A DNA stretch of 64,000 nt from Phycisphaerales bacterium (GTDB taxonomy: Bacteria; Planctomycetota; Phycisphaerae; Phycisphaerales; UBA1924), in contig JASBRY010000009.1 of assembly GCA_030149165.1 (NCBI GenBank), positions 868,001-932,000 on the forward strand, read 5' to 3'. The position numbers were made by a program, and so were the translations under genes. The notes under the pieces are model-generated. The model ran no database searches. It was not told where the DNA came from and saw only the letters and a list, made by a program, of their open reading frames with translations. Positions within the stretch are counted from its first letter, which is position 1, and each line of letters begins with the position of its first letter. Of this stretch, positions 53,407 to 60,963 are shown piece by piece.

Positions 53407-54375
53407 ATGGCAACCAAACGAGCGAAGATCTCCATCATTGGCGCCGGGAATGTTGGCGCCACCTGCGCCCACTGGGCGGCTCAGAAAGAACTCGGGGACA
53501 TCGTCCTCCTTGACATCCCTCGCGCCGATGCGCCGGATCAGCACATGCCGAAGGGCAAGATGATTGATCTAGGTTGCTGCGCTCCGATCGAGGGGTTCGA
53601 CTCGAACTTGACCGGCACCTTCGATTACAAAGACATCGCGGATTCGGATGTGGTGATCGTGACCGCAGGTATGCCTCGCAAGCCTGGGATGAGCCGAGAT
53701 GATCTGATTGAGGTCAATGTGAAGATCGTCAAGCAGGTCTCGGAGAACATCAAGCAGCACGCTCCGAACTCGATCGTGATCCTCGTGTCCAATCCGCTCG
53801 ACGCGATGGTATACACGGCATGGAAGGCGACTGGATTCCCAACCAACCGCATTGTGGGTCAAGCGGGCGCTCTGGACTGTGCACGCTTCCGCGCGTTCGT
53901 TGCGTGGGAACTTGGTGTGAGCGTTGAGGATGTCCAAGCGATGCTCCTGGGCGGGCACGGCGATGACATGGTCCCGTTCCCACGACTCACCAGCGTCCAC
54001 GGCATTCCGGTCTCAGATCTCATGAGCGAAGAAAAACTCCAAGCATGCGTCGATCGCGCCAAGGTCGGTGGTGGGGAGATCGTCAAGCTGATGGGGACCA
54101 GCGCGTTCTACGCTCCGGCACTCGGGACCATCCAGATGGCGGAAGCGATCATCAAAGACAAAAAGCGGATCATCCCATCGGCGGCGTACCTCGATGGTCA
54201 GTTCGGTCACAAGGGGCTGTTCGTTGGTGTCCCGGCACTGCTGGGCAAGGACGGCGTTGAGAAGATCGTCGAGTTCAAGCTCACTGACGAAGAGCAGAAG
54301 CTCTTCGATGAATCGGCATCGCATGTCGAGGATCTGGTCAAGATCGTCAAGGAGCGATTCCCAGAACTCGCATAA
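53407..54375 (+). CDS. mdh: Malate dehydrogenase
   Basis: NAD-dependent enzyme of the TCA cycle, 322 residues, of the LDH-like MDH group. NAD-binding IIGAGNVGATCAHW; the substrate Arg loop GMPRKPGMSRDDL; VSNPLDAMVYTAW; the catalytic His in LLGGHGDDMVP. The Arg in MPRKPGM fits malate/oxaloacetate rather than lactate. An AAGGA stretch lies about 11 nt before the ATG. Ends in a good terminator. Confidence 0.94.
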   Translation: MATKRAKISIIGAGNVGATCAHWAAQKELGDIVLLDIPRADAPDQHMPKGKMIDLGCCAPIEGFDSNLTGTFDYKDIADSDVVIVTAGMPRKPGMSRDDLIEVNVKIVKQVSENIKQHAPNSIVILVSNPLDAMVYTAWKATGFPTNRIVGQAGALDCARFRAFVAWELGVSVEDVQAMLLGGHGDDMVPFPRLTSVHGIPVSDLMSEEKLQACVDRAKVGGGEIVKLMGTSAFYAPALGTIQMAEAIIKDKKRIIPSAAYLDGQFGHKGLFVGVPALLGKDGVEKIVEFKLTDEEQKLFDESASHVEDLVKIVKERFPELA

Positions 54376-54396
54376 CTCATTTCAGTCAAACCTAAC

Positions 54397-54426
54397 AAAA
54401 AACCCCTGCAGTGTGTAGGGGTTTTT
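54397..54426 (+). terminator. Terminator after mdh
   Basis: AAAAAACCCCT (from about 54397) pairs with AGGGGTTTTT (54417-54426), loop GCAGTGTGT. The A/T flanks make it usable on both strands, so it may also serve the minus-strand gene that ends at 54446. Confidence 0.88.
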
Positions 54427-54445
54427 CATATGGATGATTGTTCCG

Positions 54446-54964
54446 TTATTTGTCGTCTGGTCGGGAATGTTCGTAGAGATCGCCCACGGCTTTGACATAC
54501 TTCCGTCGTTGTTTTGCTTCGTGCGCTGCTTTGAGACTCTCCGCGTCCTCGCCGAGCGAAGTCAGGAGTTGATAGCAGTACGGTGCCGATCCGAGCCAGC
54601 GTTTCCAGCGTGAGCGGAACATCCAGAACCCGATGGGGCACAGCACACCCGCGGTGATATAGAACGGCATCGTACGGATGGTCACGGCGAGCGCGAGTGA
54701 GCCGAGCGAGATCGCGAGGATGAGGAAGCCGTAGACGAACTGGGCGCCCTCGCTTTTGAGTTGTCGCTTGACCGCGTTGCGGTGATCGGAGATGCGAGTG
54801 ATCTCTGCTTCGGGATCGTCTCCGAGGAGCCAAGCGGATCCTGGATCATCGGGATCGAACTCAAGCTCTGGTTCGGGTTCGGGACGGAGTGCTTCACGGA
54901 CCGCATCGGGGTCGGCCCCCGGGAGCAGTTCCATCCTTTGCTTTGAGCGATCGGGCTCTTTCAT
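54446..54964 (-). CDS. Hypothetical two-span membrane protein
   Basis: 172 residues. A polar, Pro/Glu/Asp-rich N-terminus of about 70 residues is followed by two adjacent hydrophobic helices (about 74-96 and 100-116) and a charged C-terminal tail with a predicted helix (AAHEAKQRRKYVKAVGDLYEHS). Both ends should be cytoplasmic. No known family. Confidence 0.7.
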   Translation of the reverse strand: MKEPDRSKQRMELLPGADPDAVREALRPEPEPELEFDPDDPGSAWLLGDDPEAEITRISDHRNAVKRQLKSEGAQFVYGFLILAISLGSLALAVTIRTMPFYITAGVLCPIGFWMFRSRWKRWLGSAPYCYQLLTSLGEDAESLKAAHEAKQRRKYVKAVGDLYEHSRPDDK

Positions 54965-55153
54965 TGACTATCCCCACGCGAGAGCGTTTATCATTGTTCA
55001 TCATATATCAATACGCAGAATCGGTCTAATTCATTGATTATCAATAGGTTCTTCGCTGAAATCAGTTCTCAGGTTCATGCGTAGTATCATTTGGATTTCT
55101 TAATGCCGAGATTCAGGTCACCCTCTGCAGGTTCAGGAGCTGAGTCTTTGGAG

Positions 55154-55181
55154 TTAGGAACGAACCTGGCGCGTCTATACT
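55154..55181 (+). promoter_or_regulatory. Predicted promoter for the CpeT-FKBP gene
   Basis: TTAGGA (55154-55159), 16 bp, TATACT (55176-55181), 71 bp before the start codon. Farther up, a palindrome ATTGAT-T-ATCAAT at about 55034-55046 could be an operator. Confidence 0.4.
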
Positions 55182-55252
55182 GCATAAATGACAGAAGTCT
55201 GACCAGAAATGCCTGTACTTTATGGCTGCTCGATTCCGGAGGAAGAACGCTC

Positions 55253-56380
55253 ATGCGAAACAGTTTCATCATTGCATTCTCGGCATCACTCACCCTGTTG
55301 GGATCCACTCCCACGAAGGCTACGGAGTTCTCAGTTCGCTCAGTCGAGGTCGCTGCTTCGCCGATTGACCAGATTGCGGATCAACTGAGTGGAACTTGGG
55401 TAACCAATGCCCCTTTCCGCAGCATCGAGAACGAGGATGGGGGGACGACTGATCAGTACATGATGATGAGCATCGCGCCGGTCCAGATTGAAGGCATGGA
55501 AAACACCATGTACATCGAGAGTTCGCTCTCAGACTCTCCTTGGGATCCGTTCCGGCAGGCGATCTTCCAGCTTTACGAGTACAAAGGGAAGGTTCGGCTG
55601 CGGACCTATACCATCGCCGCCACTGAAGATTCTCTCGGATTGCTCGATGGGATGACTGCCGTTCCGGAGCTCTTTATTGGTGTTTCCAAAGACCAACTCA
55701 TCGCGACGCTCGATGTGGAGCTCGATTCGAGTGGTTCTGGATTCAGTGGATCAACCCCTTATCCATACCCCACAGGGGTTGGTGGCGCCGTTGAGATGAC
55801 CAGTTCGATTACTTTCGACGGAACCACGCTCACGACAGCGGATCGTGGATACGACGCGCAAGGGAATGTAGTCTGGGGTGCCGGAGAGGATTCATCTTAC
55901 CAGTTTGTTCAGACAGAGCCGTATGTGGTCGCGTCTGAACAGGAGAATGGGCTCATCATTCTGGATTACCCAGCGAGTCAGACAGACATGGTCGTGCAAG
56001 AAGGCGACGAGATGCAGGTGCATTACTACGGCTACCTCACCGATGGTTCGATCTTCGATACGAGCTACTCCAGAGGTGTGCCTTATGGATTCCGTTTCCC
56101 TCCTGGGAATCGTGCGATCGTTGGATGGGGAGAAGGCATGGTTGGTCTGAGTAAGGATGGGCGGCGCAAGCTGATCATCCCGTCTGATCTCGGATACGGT
56201 CCGAGCGGAAATCCGCGTGCTCAGATCCCAGGCGGCGCTACGCTGGTCTTTAATGTGCATCTTGCGGGACTGAATCGTCCTGAGCCGGCACCTGAATCAT
56301 CGATGGAGAATGAGGAAGAGGCTGGTCACGAGGGGCACGATCATGGACACGATGACCATGAGGGGCACGATCACGATTAA
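55253..56380 (+). CDS. Secreted CpeT-like domain fused to FKBP prolyl isomerase with His-rich tail
   Basis: 375 residues from ATG 55253, which follows GGAGGAAG with 7-nt spacing; a longer frame from 55091 contradicts the signal peptide position. Signal peptide about 1-24. Residues about 45-210 resemble the CpcT/CpeT family: LSGTWVTNAPFRS, MENTMYIESSLSDSPWDPFRQAIFQLY, TADRGYDAQGNVVWG. Residues about 227-335 are an FKBP-type peptidyl-prolyl isomerase (VHYYGYLTDGSIFDTSYSRG; IPSDLGYGPSG; IPGGATLVFNVHL). The last ~20 residues are His/Asp/Gly-rich (HEGHDHGHDDHEGHDHD), a likely metal-binding tail similar to SlyD. CpeT proteins are phycobilin lyases in cyanobacteria; outside them the role is unknown. 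Confidence 0.82.
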   Translation: MRNSFIIAFSASLTLLGSTPTKATEFSVRSVEVAASPIDQIADQLSGTWVTNAPFRSIENEDGGTTDQYMMMSIAPVQIEGMENTMYIESSLSDSPWDPFRQAIFQLYEYKGKVRLRTYTIAATEDSLGLLDGMTAVPELFIGVSKDQLIATLDVELDSSGSGFSGSTPYPYPTGVGGAVEMTSSITFDGTTLTTADRGYDAQGNVVWGAGEDSSYQFVQTEPYVVASEQENGLIILDYPASQTDMVVQEGDEMQVHYYGYLTDGSIFDTSYSRGVPYGFRFPPGNRAIVGWGEGMVGLSKDGRRKLIIPSDLGYGPSGNPRAQIPGGATLVFNVHLAGLNRPEPAPESSMENEEEAGHEGHDHGHDDHEGHDHD

Positions 56381-56478
56381 GTGTGTGATGTGTGTCACTG
56401 CATACGCTACTTTGACCTTCGATCATTCACGAGATCGCTCCTTGTAGACTCTCGCATTCTGGAATATGCGGCTTTGAA

Positions 56479-57927
56479 ATGCTGAAGCAACGACATCAGC
56501 TCTTTGTGACTTTGTTTGCGTGTACCGATGCGGTCTCCGCGGTTGGTGCATGCGCCGGCGCGTGGGCGATCCGGCATGCGCGGTATGGCGGATTCGATCA
56601 GACCATTCGTGTATATCTGCAAGAATCGCTGACTGTCTTAGTGGTTCCGGTTCTTGCGTTCACAATGTACGCGATCGGTTTGTATCGTCCACGACGAGAT
56701 CGTGCGTTGTGGGGAGAGGTCACGAAGGTCTTTCGTGCTTCGATTGTCGCGATGGTGATCGCGATCGCTTTGATTTGGGTGATCGGCGGACTGCAGACTC
56801 CCAAGGTCCAGACGGTCGGCCCTGTCGTCCCGACTGAGATCTTCACAGTCCCATTCCGTTTCCAGATTTTGATGCTGACGATTCTGCTGCCGACGGTGCT
56901 TTCGCTCCAGCGTGTCATGGTTCGGCTCGGACTGCGAGCGATTCGTCGGCGCGGACGCAATACGCGGCATGTTGCGATCCTCGGGGTTGGTCGGCTCGGT
57001 CAGATCGCGGCTCAGACACTCGAACGCAACGATTGGACTGGGATCCGCGTTGCGTACTTTATCAGCCATCACGAGCAATCGAATCGTGACGAGTGCATCG
57101 GAAAGCCCGTGTTTGGAGGGACGAAGCAGCTCGCAACAATTCTGGAACAGCATCCTGTGGACGCGATTTATCTCGCGATGCCCAATGCAAAAGCCGCGAA
57201 AGTTCCGCACTTGTTGCAGCGGCTTGAACGATTCGCGATCGATGTTCGTCTGATCCCTGATGTGCGTTTGAAGTATCTTCCGCAATCGATGGCGGTGTCC
57301 GAACTGGAGGGGATGCCGATCTTGAGTTATCGCGAGAACCCACTCTCTGGAGTGGGGGGTATGTTGAAGCGGTTGGTCGACATCGTGGGGTCCTTGGTCG
57401 GCTTGGTTCTTTTCGCGCCGATCATGATCGTGATTGCACTGATCATCCTCTGCACTTCAAAGGGTGGTGTCATCTTCCGGCAGAAGCGCGTGAGTCTGGG
57501 TGGTGATATCTTCTGGATTTACAAGTTTCGCACGATGGATGCAAACGCGGAATGCGATTCAAAGTGGACACAGGTTGACGATCCTCGGGTGACGCGTGTT
57601 GGTAGCTGGCTAAGGAAGACGAGCCTGGATGAGATCCCGCAGCTGTTCAATGTATTGATCGGAGAAATGTCGCTCGTGGGACCTCGTCCTGAGCGTCCTG
57701 AGTTGATTGATCGCTTCCGTGATGACTGGCGCGGGTACATGATCCGTCAGCATGTGAAAGCTGGAATGACCGGCTGGGCGCAGGTGAACGGCCTTCGCGG
57801 GAACACCAGTTTGAGGAAGCGTTTGCAATACGACCTGTTCTACATCCGGCACTGGTCGATCTGGTTCGATTTCAGAATCCTGCTGATGACGATCATGCGT
57901 GGATTTGTTCATCGCAATGCGTACTAA
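56479..57927 (+). CDS. Polyprenyl-phosphate hexose-1-phosphate transferase (WbaP/WcaJ type)
   Basis: Initiating glycosyltransferase for exopolysaccharide or O-antigen, 482 residues. Four N-terminal membrane helices, a Rossmann-like domain (ILGVGRLGQIAAQTLERN, about 168-190), a membrane re-entrant helix (KRLVDIVGSLVGLVLFAPIM) and the catalytic domain: YKFRTMDANAE, LRKTSLDEIPQLFNVLIGEMSLVGPRPERPE, KAGMTGWAQVNGLRG. Matches the 'undecaprenyl-phosphate glucose phosphotransferase' group. Surface polysaccharide genes do not surround it here. A phosphomannomutase earlier in the window could supply precursors. Confidence 0.93.
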   Translation: MLKQRHQLFVTLFACTDAVSAVGACAGAWAIRHARYGGFDQTIRVYLQESLTVLVVPVLAFTMYAIGLYRPRRDRALWGEVTKVFRASIVAMVIAIALIWVIGGLQTPKVQTVGPVVPTEIFTVPFRFQILMLTILLPTVLSLQRVMVRLGLRAIRRRGRNTRHVAILGVGRLGQIAAQTLERNDWTGIRVAYFISHHEQSNRDECIGKPVFGGTKQLATILEQHPVDAIYLAMPNAKAAKVPHLLQRLERFAIDVRLIPDVRLKYLPQSMAVSELEGMPILSYRENPLSGVGGMLKRLVDIVGSLVGLVLFAPIMIVIALIILCTSKGGVIFRQKRVSLGGDIFWIYKFRTMDANAECDSKWTQVDDPRVTRVGSWLRKTSLDEIPQLFNVLIGEMSLVGPRPERPELIDRFRDDWRGYMIRQHVKAGMTGWAQVNGLRGNTSLRKRLQYDLFYIRHWSIWFDFRILLMTIMRGFVHRNAY

Positions 57928-58245
57928 ACCCTAACAGAGCATTGAATTCGCGGAATTTGTACCGATGAGTCGGTCTGAGGGTTGCGATTTTTGTGTGAAA
58001 TCTGTATAACAGTTCCAAGGACATTGGGGGGTTCGTGTGGAACCCCTTGTCAACCCTGTCTACGAAACGCGCTCCACCCGCTATCTGATCATGTTCGGTC
58101 GATTTTACGGAACAATTTGGATCAGCTTGCGAATGGAGCATGTGGGACTATGACACACCACGCACAATGCGTGAAGAAACAACCAAGATTGAAGCATCTC
58201 CTACATAGGAACTTGCTCTCAATCTTCAAGCAGACGGAGGCCGTC
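57928..58245 (+). other. Promoter region and long leader of the pseudopilin gene
   Basis: 318 bp. After the promoter (separate entry) the expected transcript has a leader of about 229 nt. A perfect 7-bp hairpin, GGGGTTC (58028-58034) with GAACCCC (58040-58046), sits near its 5' end. AAGATTGA (58185-58192) and TCAATCTT (58219-58226) form an 8-bp stem just upstream of the ribosome binding site CGGAGG (58235-58240). Confidence 0.55.
57982..58010 (+). promoter_or_regulatory. Predicted promoter of the pseudopilin gene
   Basis: TTGCGA (57982-57987), 17-bp spacer, TATAAC (58005-58010). The best sigma-70-like match in the window and consistent with strong expression. Confidence 0.65.
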
Positions 58246-59358
58246 GTGGCAAGACGAAACAAGGCATTTACACTGATTGAACTTCTGGTGGTCATCGCGA
58301 TCATCGCTCTTCTCATCGGTATCCTCCTGCCCGCACTGGGACAGGCACGCCGATCCGCACAGAATGTTGTGGCGCAAGCAAACGCTCGCTCACTCAACAC
58401 TGGTGCAGCGAACTATGCGGGCGATTCTGATGACCGCATCTTCAGCTTCACTTGGCGTGGTGGTGAGCGTTACATCAACCTCAAGAACGGCAAAGAAAAA
58501 CTTGCTCCGAACGACACCGTTGCTGCAGCATGGCAGGCACAAAACATCCTCCAGCGTGCGACCGGTCGTTTGAAAGGACAGGGTGCATTCATTGCTCCTG
58601 AGCAGCGCCTTATGCACCGTCGTTACTCGCACCTCGTGCTTCTTGACTACCTGACTGACCGTCAGCCGGAACCGATCGCGGCTTCCCCGTTTGACAAGAA
58701 CCTGATTAACTGGCAAGAAAACCCACTCGAGTACATCGAGCCGGGCAACTCGTTCCCTTACGGTAATGGTCAGCCGGAAGAGCCTGGCTATGACACCGAC
58801 GGCAACTGGACCCCAACTGGTATCAAGCAGCTCTGGCCATTCGCTTCGACCTACCAAATGGTCCCATCGGCATGGAACACAGATGGTATCAATGGTGCGA
58901 ACACTTACACCCCAGTTGAAGATACCCCTCACCTCTTCCAAGCAATCCAAGCTGGTCCAACTCTCGGTCGTCGTAAGATGACCCAAGTGGCTCACCCATC
59001 GGGCAAAGTCATGTTGTTCGAAGAGTTCGACCGATTCTCCGATCCGGCTGGTCTGTACTTCGCCTATCCAGAAGCAAAAGCGAACCTCGCATTCTTCGAT
59101 GGATCCGTGCGTCAGGAAGAGACTCAGGACTCCAACGCGGGCTGGAACCCTCGTTCGCCTGATCAACCTTGGCTCCAGACCTATGTGCCGCTGGACACCT
59201 TCCCGCTTCCAAAGGGCGGATTGGGTGATCAGACCAAGTACTGCCAGCGTTACCGCTGGACACGCAACGGTCTCCAAGGCATCGACTTTGGTGGAGCGGA
59301 TGTCGGAACCCGTGGCAACCCTGAGATCATCGATCCAGAGTGCACCGAAGTGAACTGA
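58246..59358 (+). CDS. Major prepilin-type (pseudopilin) protein
   Basis: 370 residues from GTG 58246 after CGGAGG. Type IV prepilin leader: VARRNKAFTLIELLVVIAII, with cleavage expected before or near the Phe-Thr-Leu-Ile-Glu segment; the residue before Phe is Ala rather than the usual Gly. The C-terminal part keeps the FFDGSV core of the H-X9-DG motif, but Pro replaces the His (YPEAKANLAFFDG). Codon choice differs from most neighbours (many ctc, aac, acc, cgt), as in highly expressed genes. Good promoter, long leader and own terminator support a monocistronic, abundant product, perhaps a main surface or secretion-fibre subunit. Confidence 0.85.
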   Translation: MARRNKAFTLIELLVVIAIIALLIGILLPALGQARRSAQNVVAQANARSLNTGAANYAGDSDDRIFSFTWRGGERYINLKNGKEKLAPNDTVAAAWQAQNILQRATGRLKGQGAFIAPEQRLMHRRYSHLVLLDYLTDRQPEPIAASPFDKNLINWQENPLEYIEPGNSFPYGNGQPEEPGYDTDGNWTPTGIKQLWPFASTYQMVPSAWNTDGINGANTYTPVEDTPHLFQAIQAGPTLGRRKMTQVAHPSGKVMLFEEFDRFSDPAGLYFAYPEAKANLAFFDGSVRQEETQDSNAGWNPRSPDQPWLQTYVPLDTFPLPKGGLGDQTKYCQRYRWTRNGLQGIDFGGADVGTRGNPEIIDPECTEVN

Positions 59359-59382
59359 AGCTTTAGTTCAGATTGACACTAC

Positions 59383-59417
59383 AAAGCCCCGTCCATATGA
59401 CGGGGCTTTCTTTTTTT
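59383..59417 (+). terminator. Terminator after the pseudopilin gene
   Basis: AAAGCCCCGTC (59383-59393) pairs with GACGGGGCTTT (59399-59409) over CATAT, followed by CTTTTTTT. Confidence 0.95.
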
Positions 59418-59477
59418 GCGCGGCAAAGCCAACTCGATTCAAGAAACCACGAGTGATAGGAGCATGTATCACAGACC

Positions 59478-59509
59478 AAAGAAAACGCCTCCTTGATGAG
59501 AGAGGCGTT
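59478..59509 (-). terminator. Terminator of the minus-strand NfeD/ClpP-like gene
   Basis: AACGCCTC (59484-59491) pairs with GAGGCGTT (59502-59509). Read on the minus strand the hairpin is followed by TTTTCTTT, about 45 bp after the stop codon. Confidence 0.85.
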
Positions 59510-59553
59510 CAAAGAGCATTTTATCTTGGTACACGAACTATGTGCGAGTTCGT

Positions 59554-60870
59554 TTATGGTCCGAGTCGGCGGACTCGGCGGAGATCGGCGAGGTAGTCCT
59601 CGATCTGCTGTTCCCAGTAGACGACATCGATCGCGTTCTCATACCCATCAACGATGGATGGCATCTCCATCTCTTCTGCTTGCTCCATGATCCGCTTGTA
59701 AAGTCCGAGGTTCTTCTTGGCGCTCTGAAGAGAGGCACCTGCAAAGGTGATGTACTCGCTGTTTCCGAACTGAGCGATGTCAGTTTGGAAGGAGTTGATG
59801 GTTGCGTCGAGACGATCGCGGAGCCGTTTGCACTTCTTGGTATCGCGATCCGTGATCTCTGTTCCCATATCTCCGGCTGAGTCCCATTTCTCGATCCCCT
59901 GTGCCTTAGCGAAGTCTTCGAGCGACTTTGATTCGCTTTCGGTGACGATGCCATATTTCGCGGCTTGGGTCGTTGTGAGCGTAAGGACCGTGTTCGGGCC
60001 GTCGATGGTCTCGTAGCCTCTTGGCAGATTGTCTTTACTGTTGCTGAGTTTCCATTCGCCATGCTCTCTGTAGGCGTATACCTCGGCCTCTGAGAGCATC
60101 ATGGCTTGGACGAGGTATCTCGAGTGTCCGTTGGCTTCAGCGGCTGAGCCGAGCTTTGAGGCCATGATCGAGGTCATTTTCTTGTCCACCTCTGCCGAGC
60201 CCGTGGAGTTCATGGAATAGACGACCGCACCACCGAAGTCCGCTCCCGGCGCCATGGTGATGGTTTCGCACCAGAAGGATGGCCAGATCGAGGCGCTGAT
60301 CGCGTGCTCGATGAACATATGGAATCTGAGATCGTCTGAGAAGCGTTCCATGACCGCGACCATGTCTTGAGCGGCCCAGACCTCTCCACCTGGGGAGTTG
60401 ATGCGGAAGACGATGTCGGTCACGCCTTGTTCCACGGCCCATTCAAGTGAGTTTTTGACGGAGAGGGGGTAGATGTCCTGTCCAAAGGTGCCGGAGAGCG
60501 GGATCTCCATCAGGAGCTGATACCCCTCTCTTTTGAGCGCTTTGGTCTCTTTCGCGGCTTTCGAGCTGCTCTTTGGGATGCTCAGTGTGCTCGGCTGATC
60601 ATTGGTGACCTTGGGAGTGTCCGAGATCGGGGTACGCTCCACGGAGCGGACTTCGCGAGCGTTGAGCGTCATGCGTGTGCTGATGCCATGGATCTCGGTC
60701 TCGATCACAATGGTCCGACGATTCTCGGTGATGATGGTGCCTTCATAGGTCGTTCCATCTCGTAAGACGACGACATCAGCGAGCGAGGCGCTGGAAAGGC
60801 ACGCGAGAGCGGAGCCTGCGGCGATCGCGAGCAGTGCGGGACGAGAGAATCGTTTGGTACGGGGCATCAT
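59554..60870 (-). CDS. Secreted NfeD/ClpP-like serine protease with N-terminal Sm/SH3-like domain
   Basis: 438 residues from ATG 60870, preceded by GGAG. Signal peptide 1-31. Residues about 33-78 form a small beta barrel of the DGTTYEGTIITENRRTIVI type seen in many planctomycete exported proteins. Residues about 118-290 show the ClpP/crotonase fold of NfeD N-terminal proteases: VTDIVFRINSPGGEVWAAQDM, then HAISASIWPSFWCETITMAPGADFGGA where Ser192 or Ser194 would be the nucleophile, with a Lys (SAEVDKKM) downstream as possible dyad base. The C-terminal 130 residues are helical, coiled-coil-like. No membrane helix for an NfeD C-terminal part. Activity should be checked. Confidence 0.78.
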   Translation of the reverse strand: MMPRTKRFSRPALLAIAAGSALACLSSASLADVVVLRDGTTYEGTIITENRRTIVIETEIHGISTRMTLNAREVRSVERTPISDTPKVTNDQPSTLSIPKSSSKAAKETKALKREGYQLLMEIPLSGTFGQDIYPLSVKNSLEWAVEQGVTDIVFRINSPGGEVWAAQDMVAVMERFSDDLRFHMFIEHAISASIWPSFWCETITMAPGADFGGAVVYSMNSTGSAEVDKKMTSIMASKLGSAAEANGHSRYLVQAMMLSEAEVYAYREHGEWKLSNSKDNLPRGYETIDGPNTVLTLTTTQAAKYGIVTESESKSLEDFAKAQGIEKWDSAGDMGTEITDRDTKKCKRLRDRLDATINSFQTDIAQFGNSEYITFAGASLQSAKKNLGLYKRIMEQAEEMEMPSIVDGYENAIDVVYWEQQIEDYLADLRRVRRLGP

Positions 60871-60910
60871 CAATCTCCAATGAATGGGAGTCTGTTTGGT
60901 ATTGTCCATT

Positions 60911-60939
60911 AGTGTATCAAACTGTGAGAGATATGCCAA
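60911..60939 (-). promoter_or_regulatory. Predicted promoter of the NfeD/ClpP-like gene
   Basis: On the minus strand TTGGCA (60939-60934), 17-bp spacer, TACACT (60916-60911), about 40 bp before ATG 60870. Confidence 0.65.
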
Positions 60940-60963
60940 GATAGATTTGTGTGAGTCTACAGT

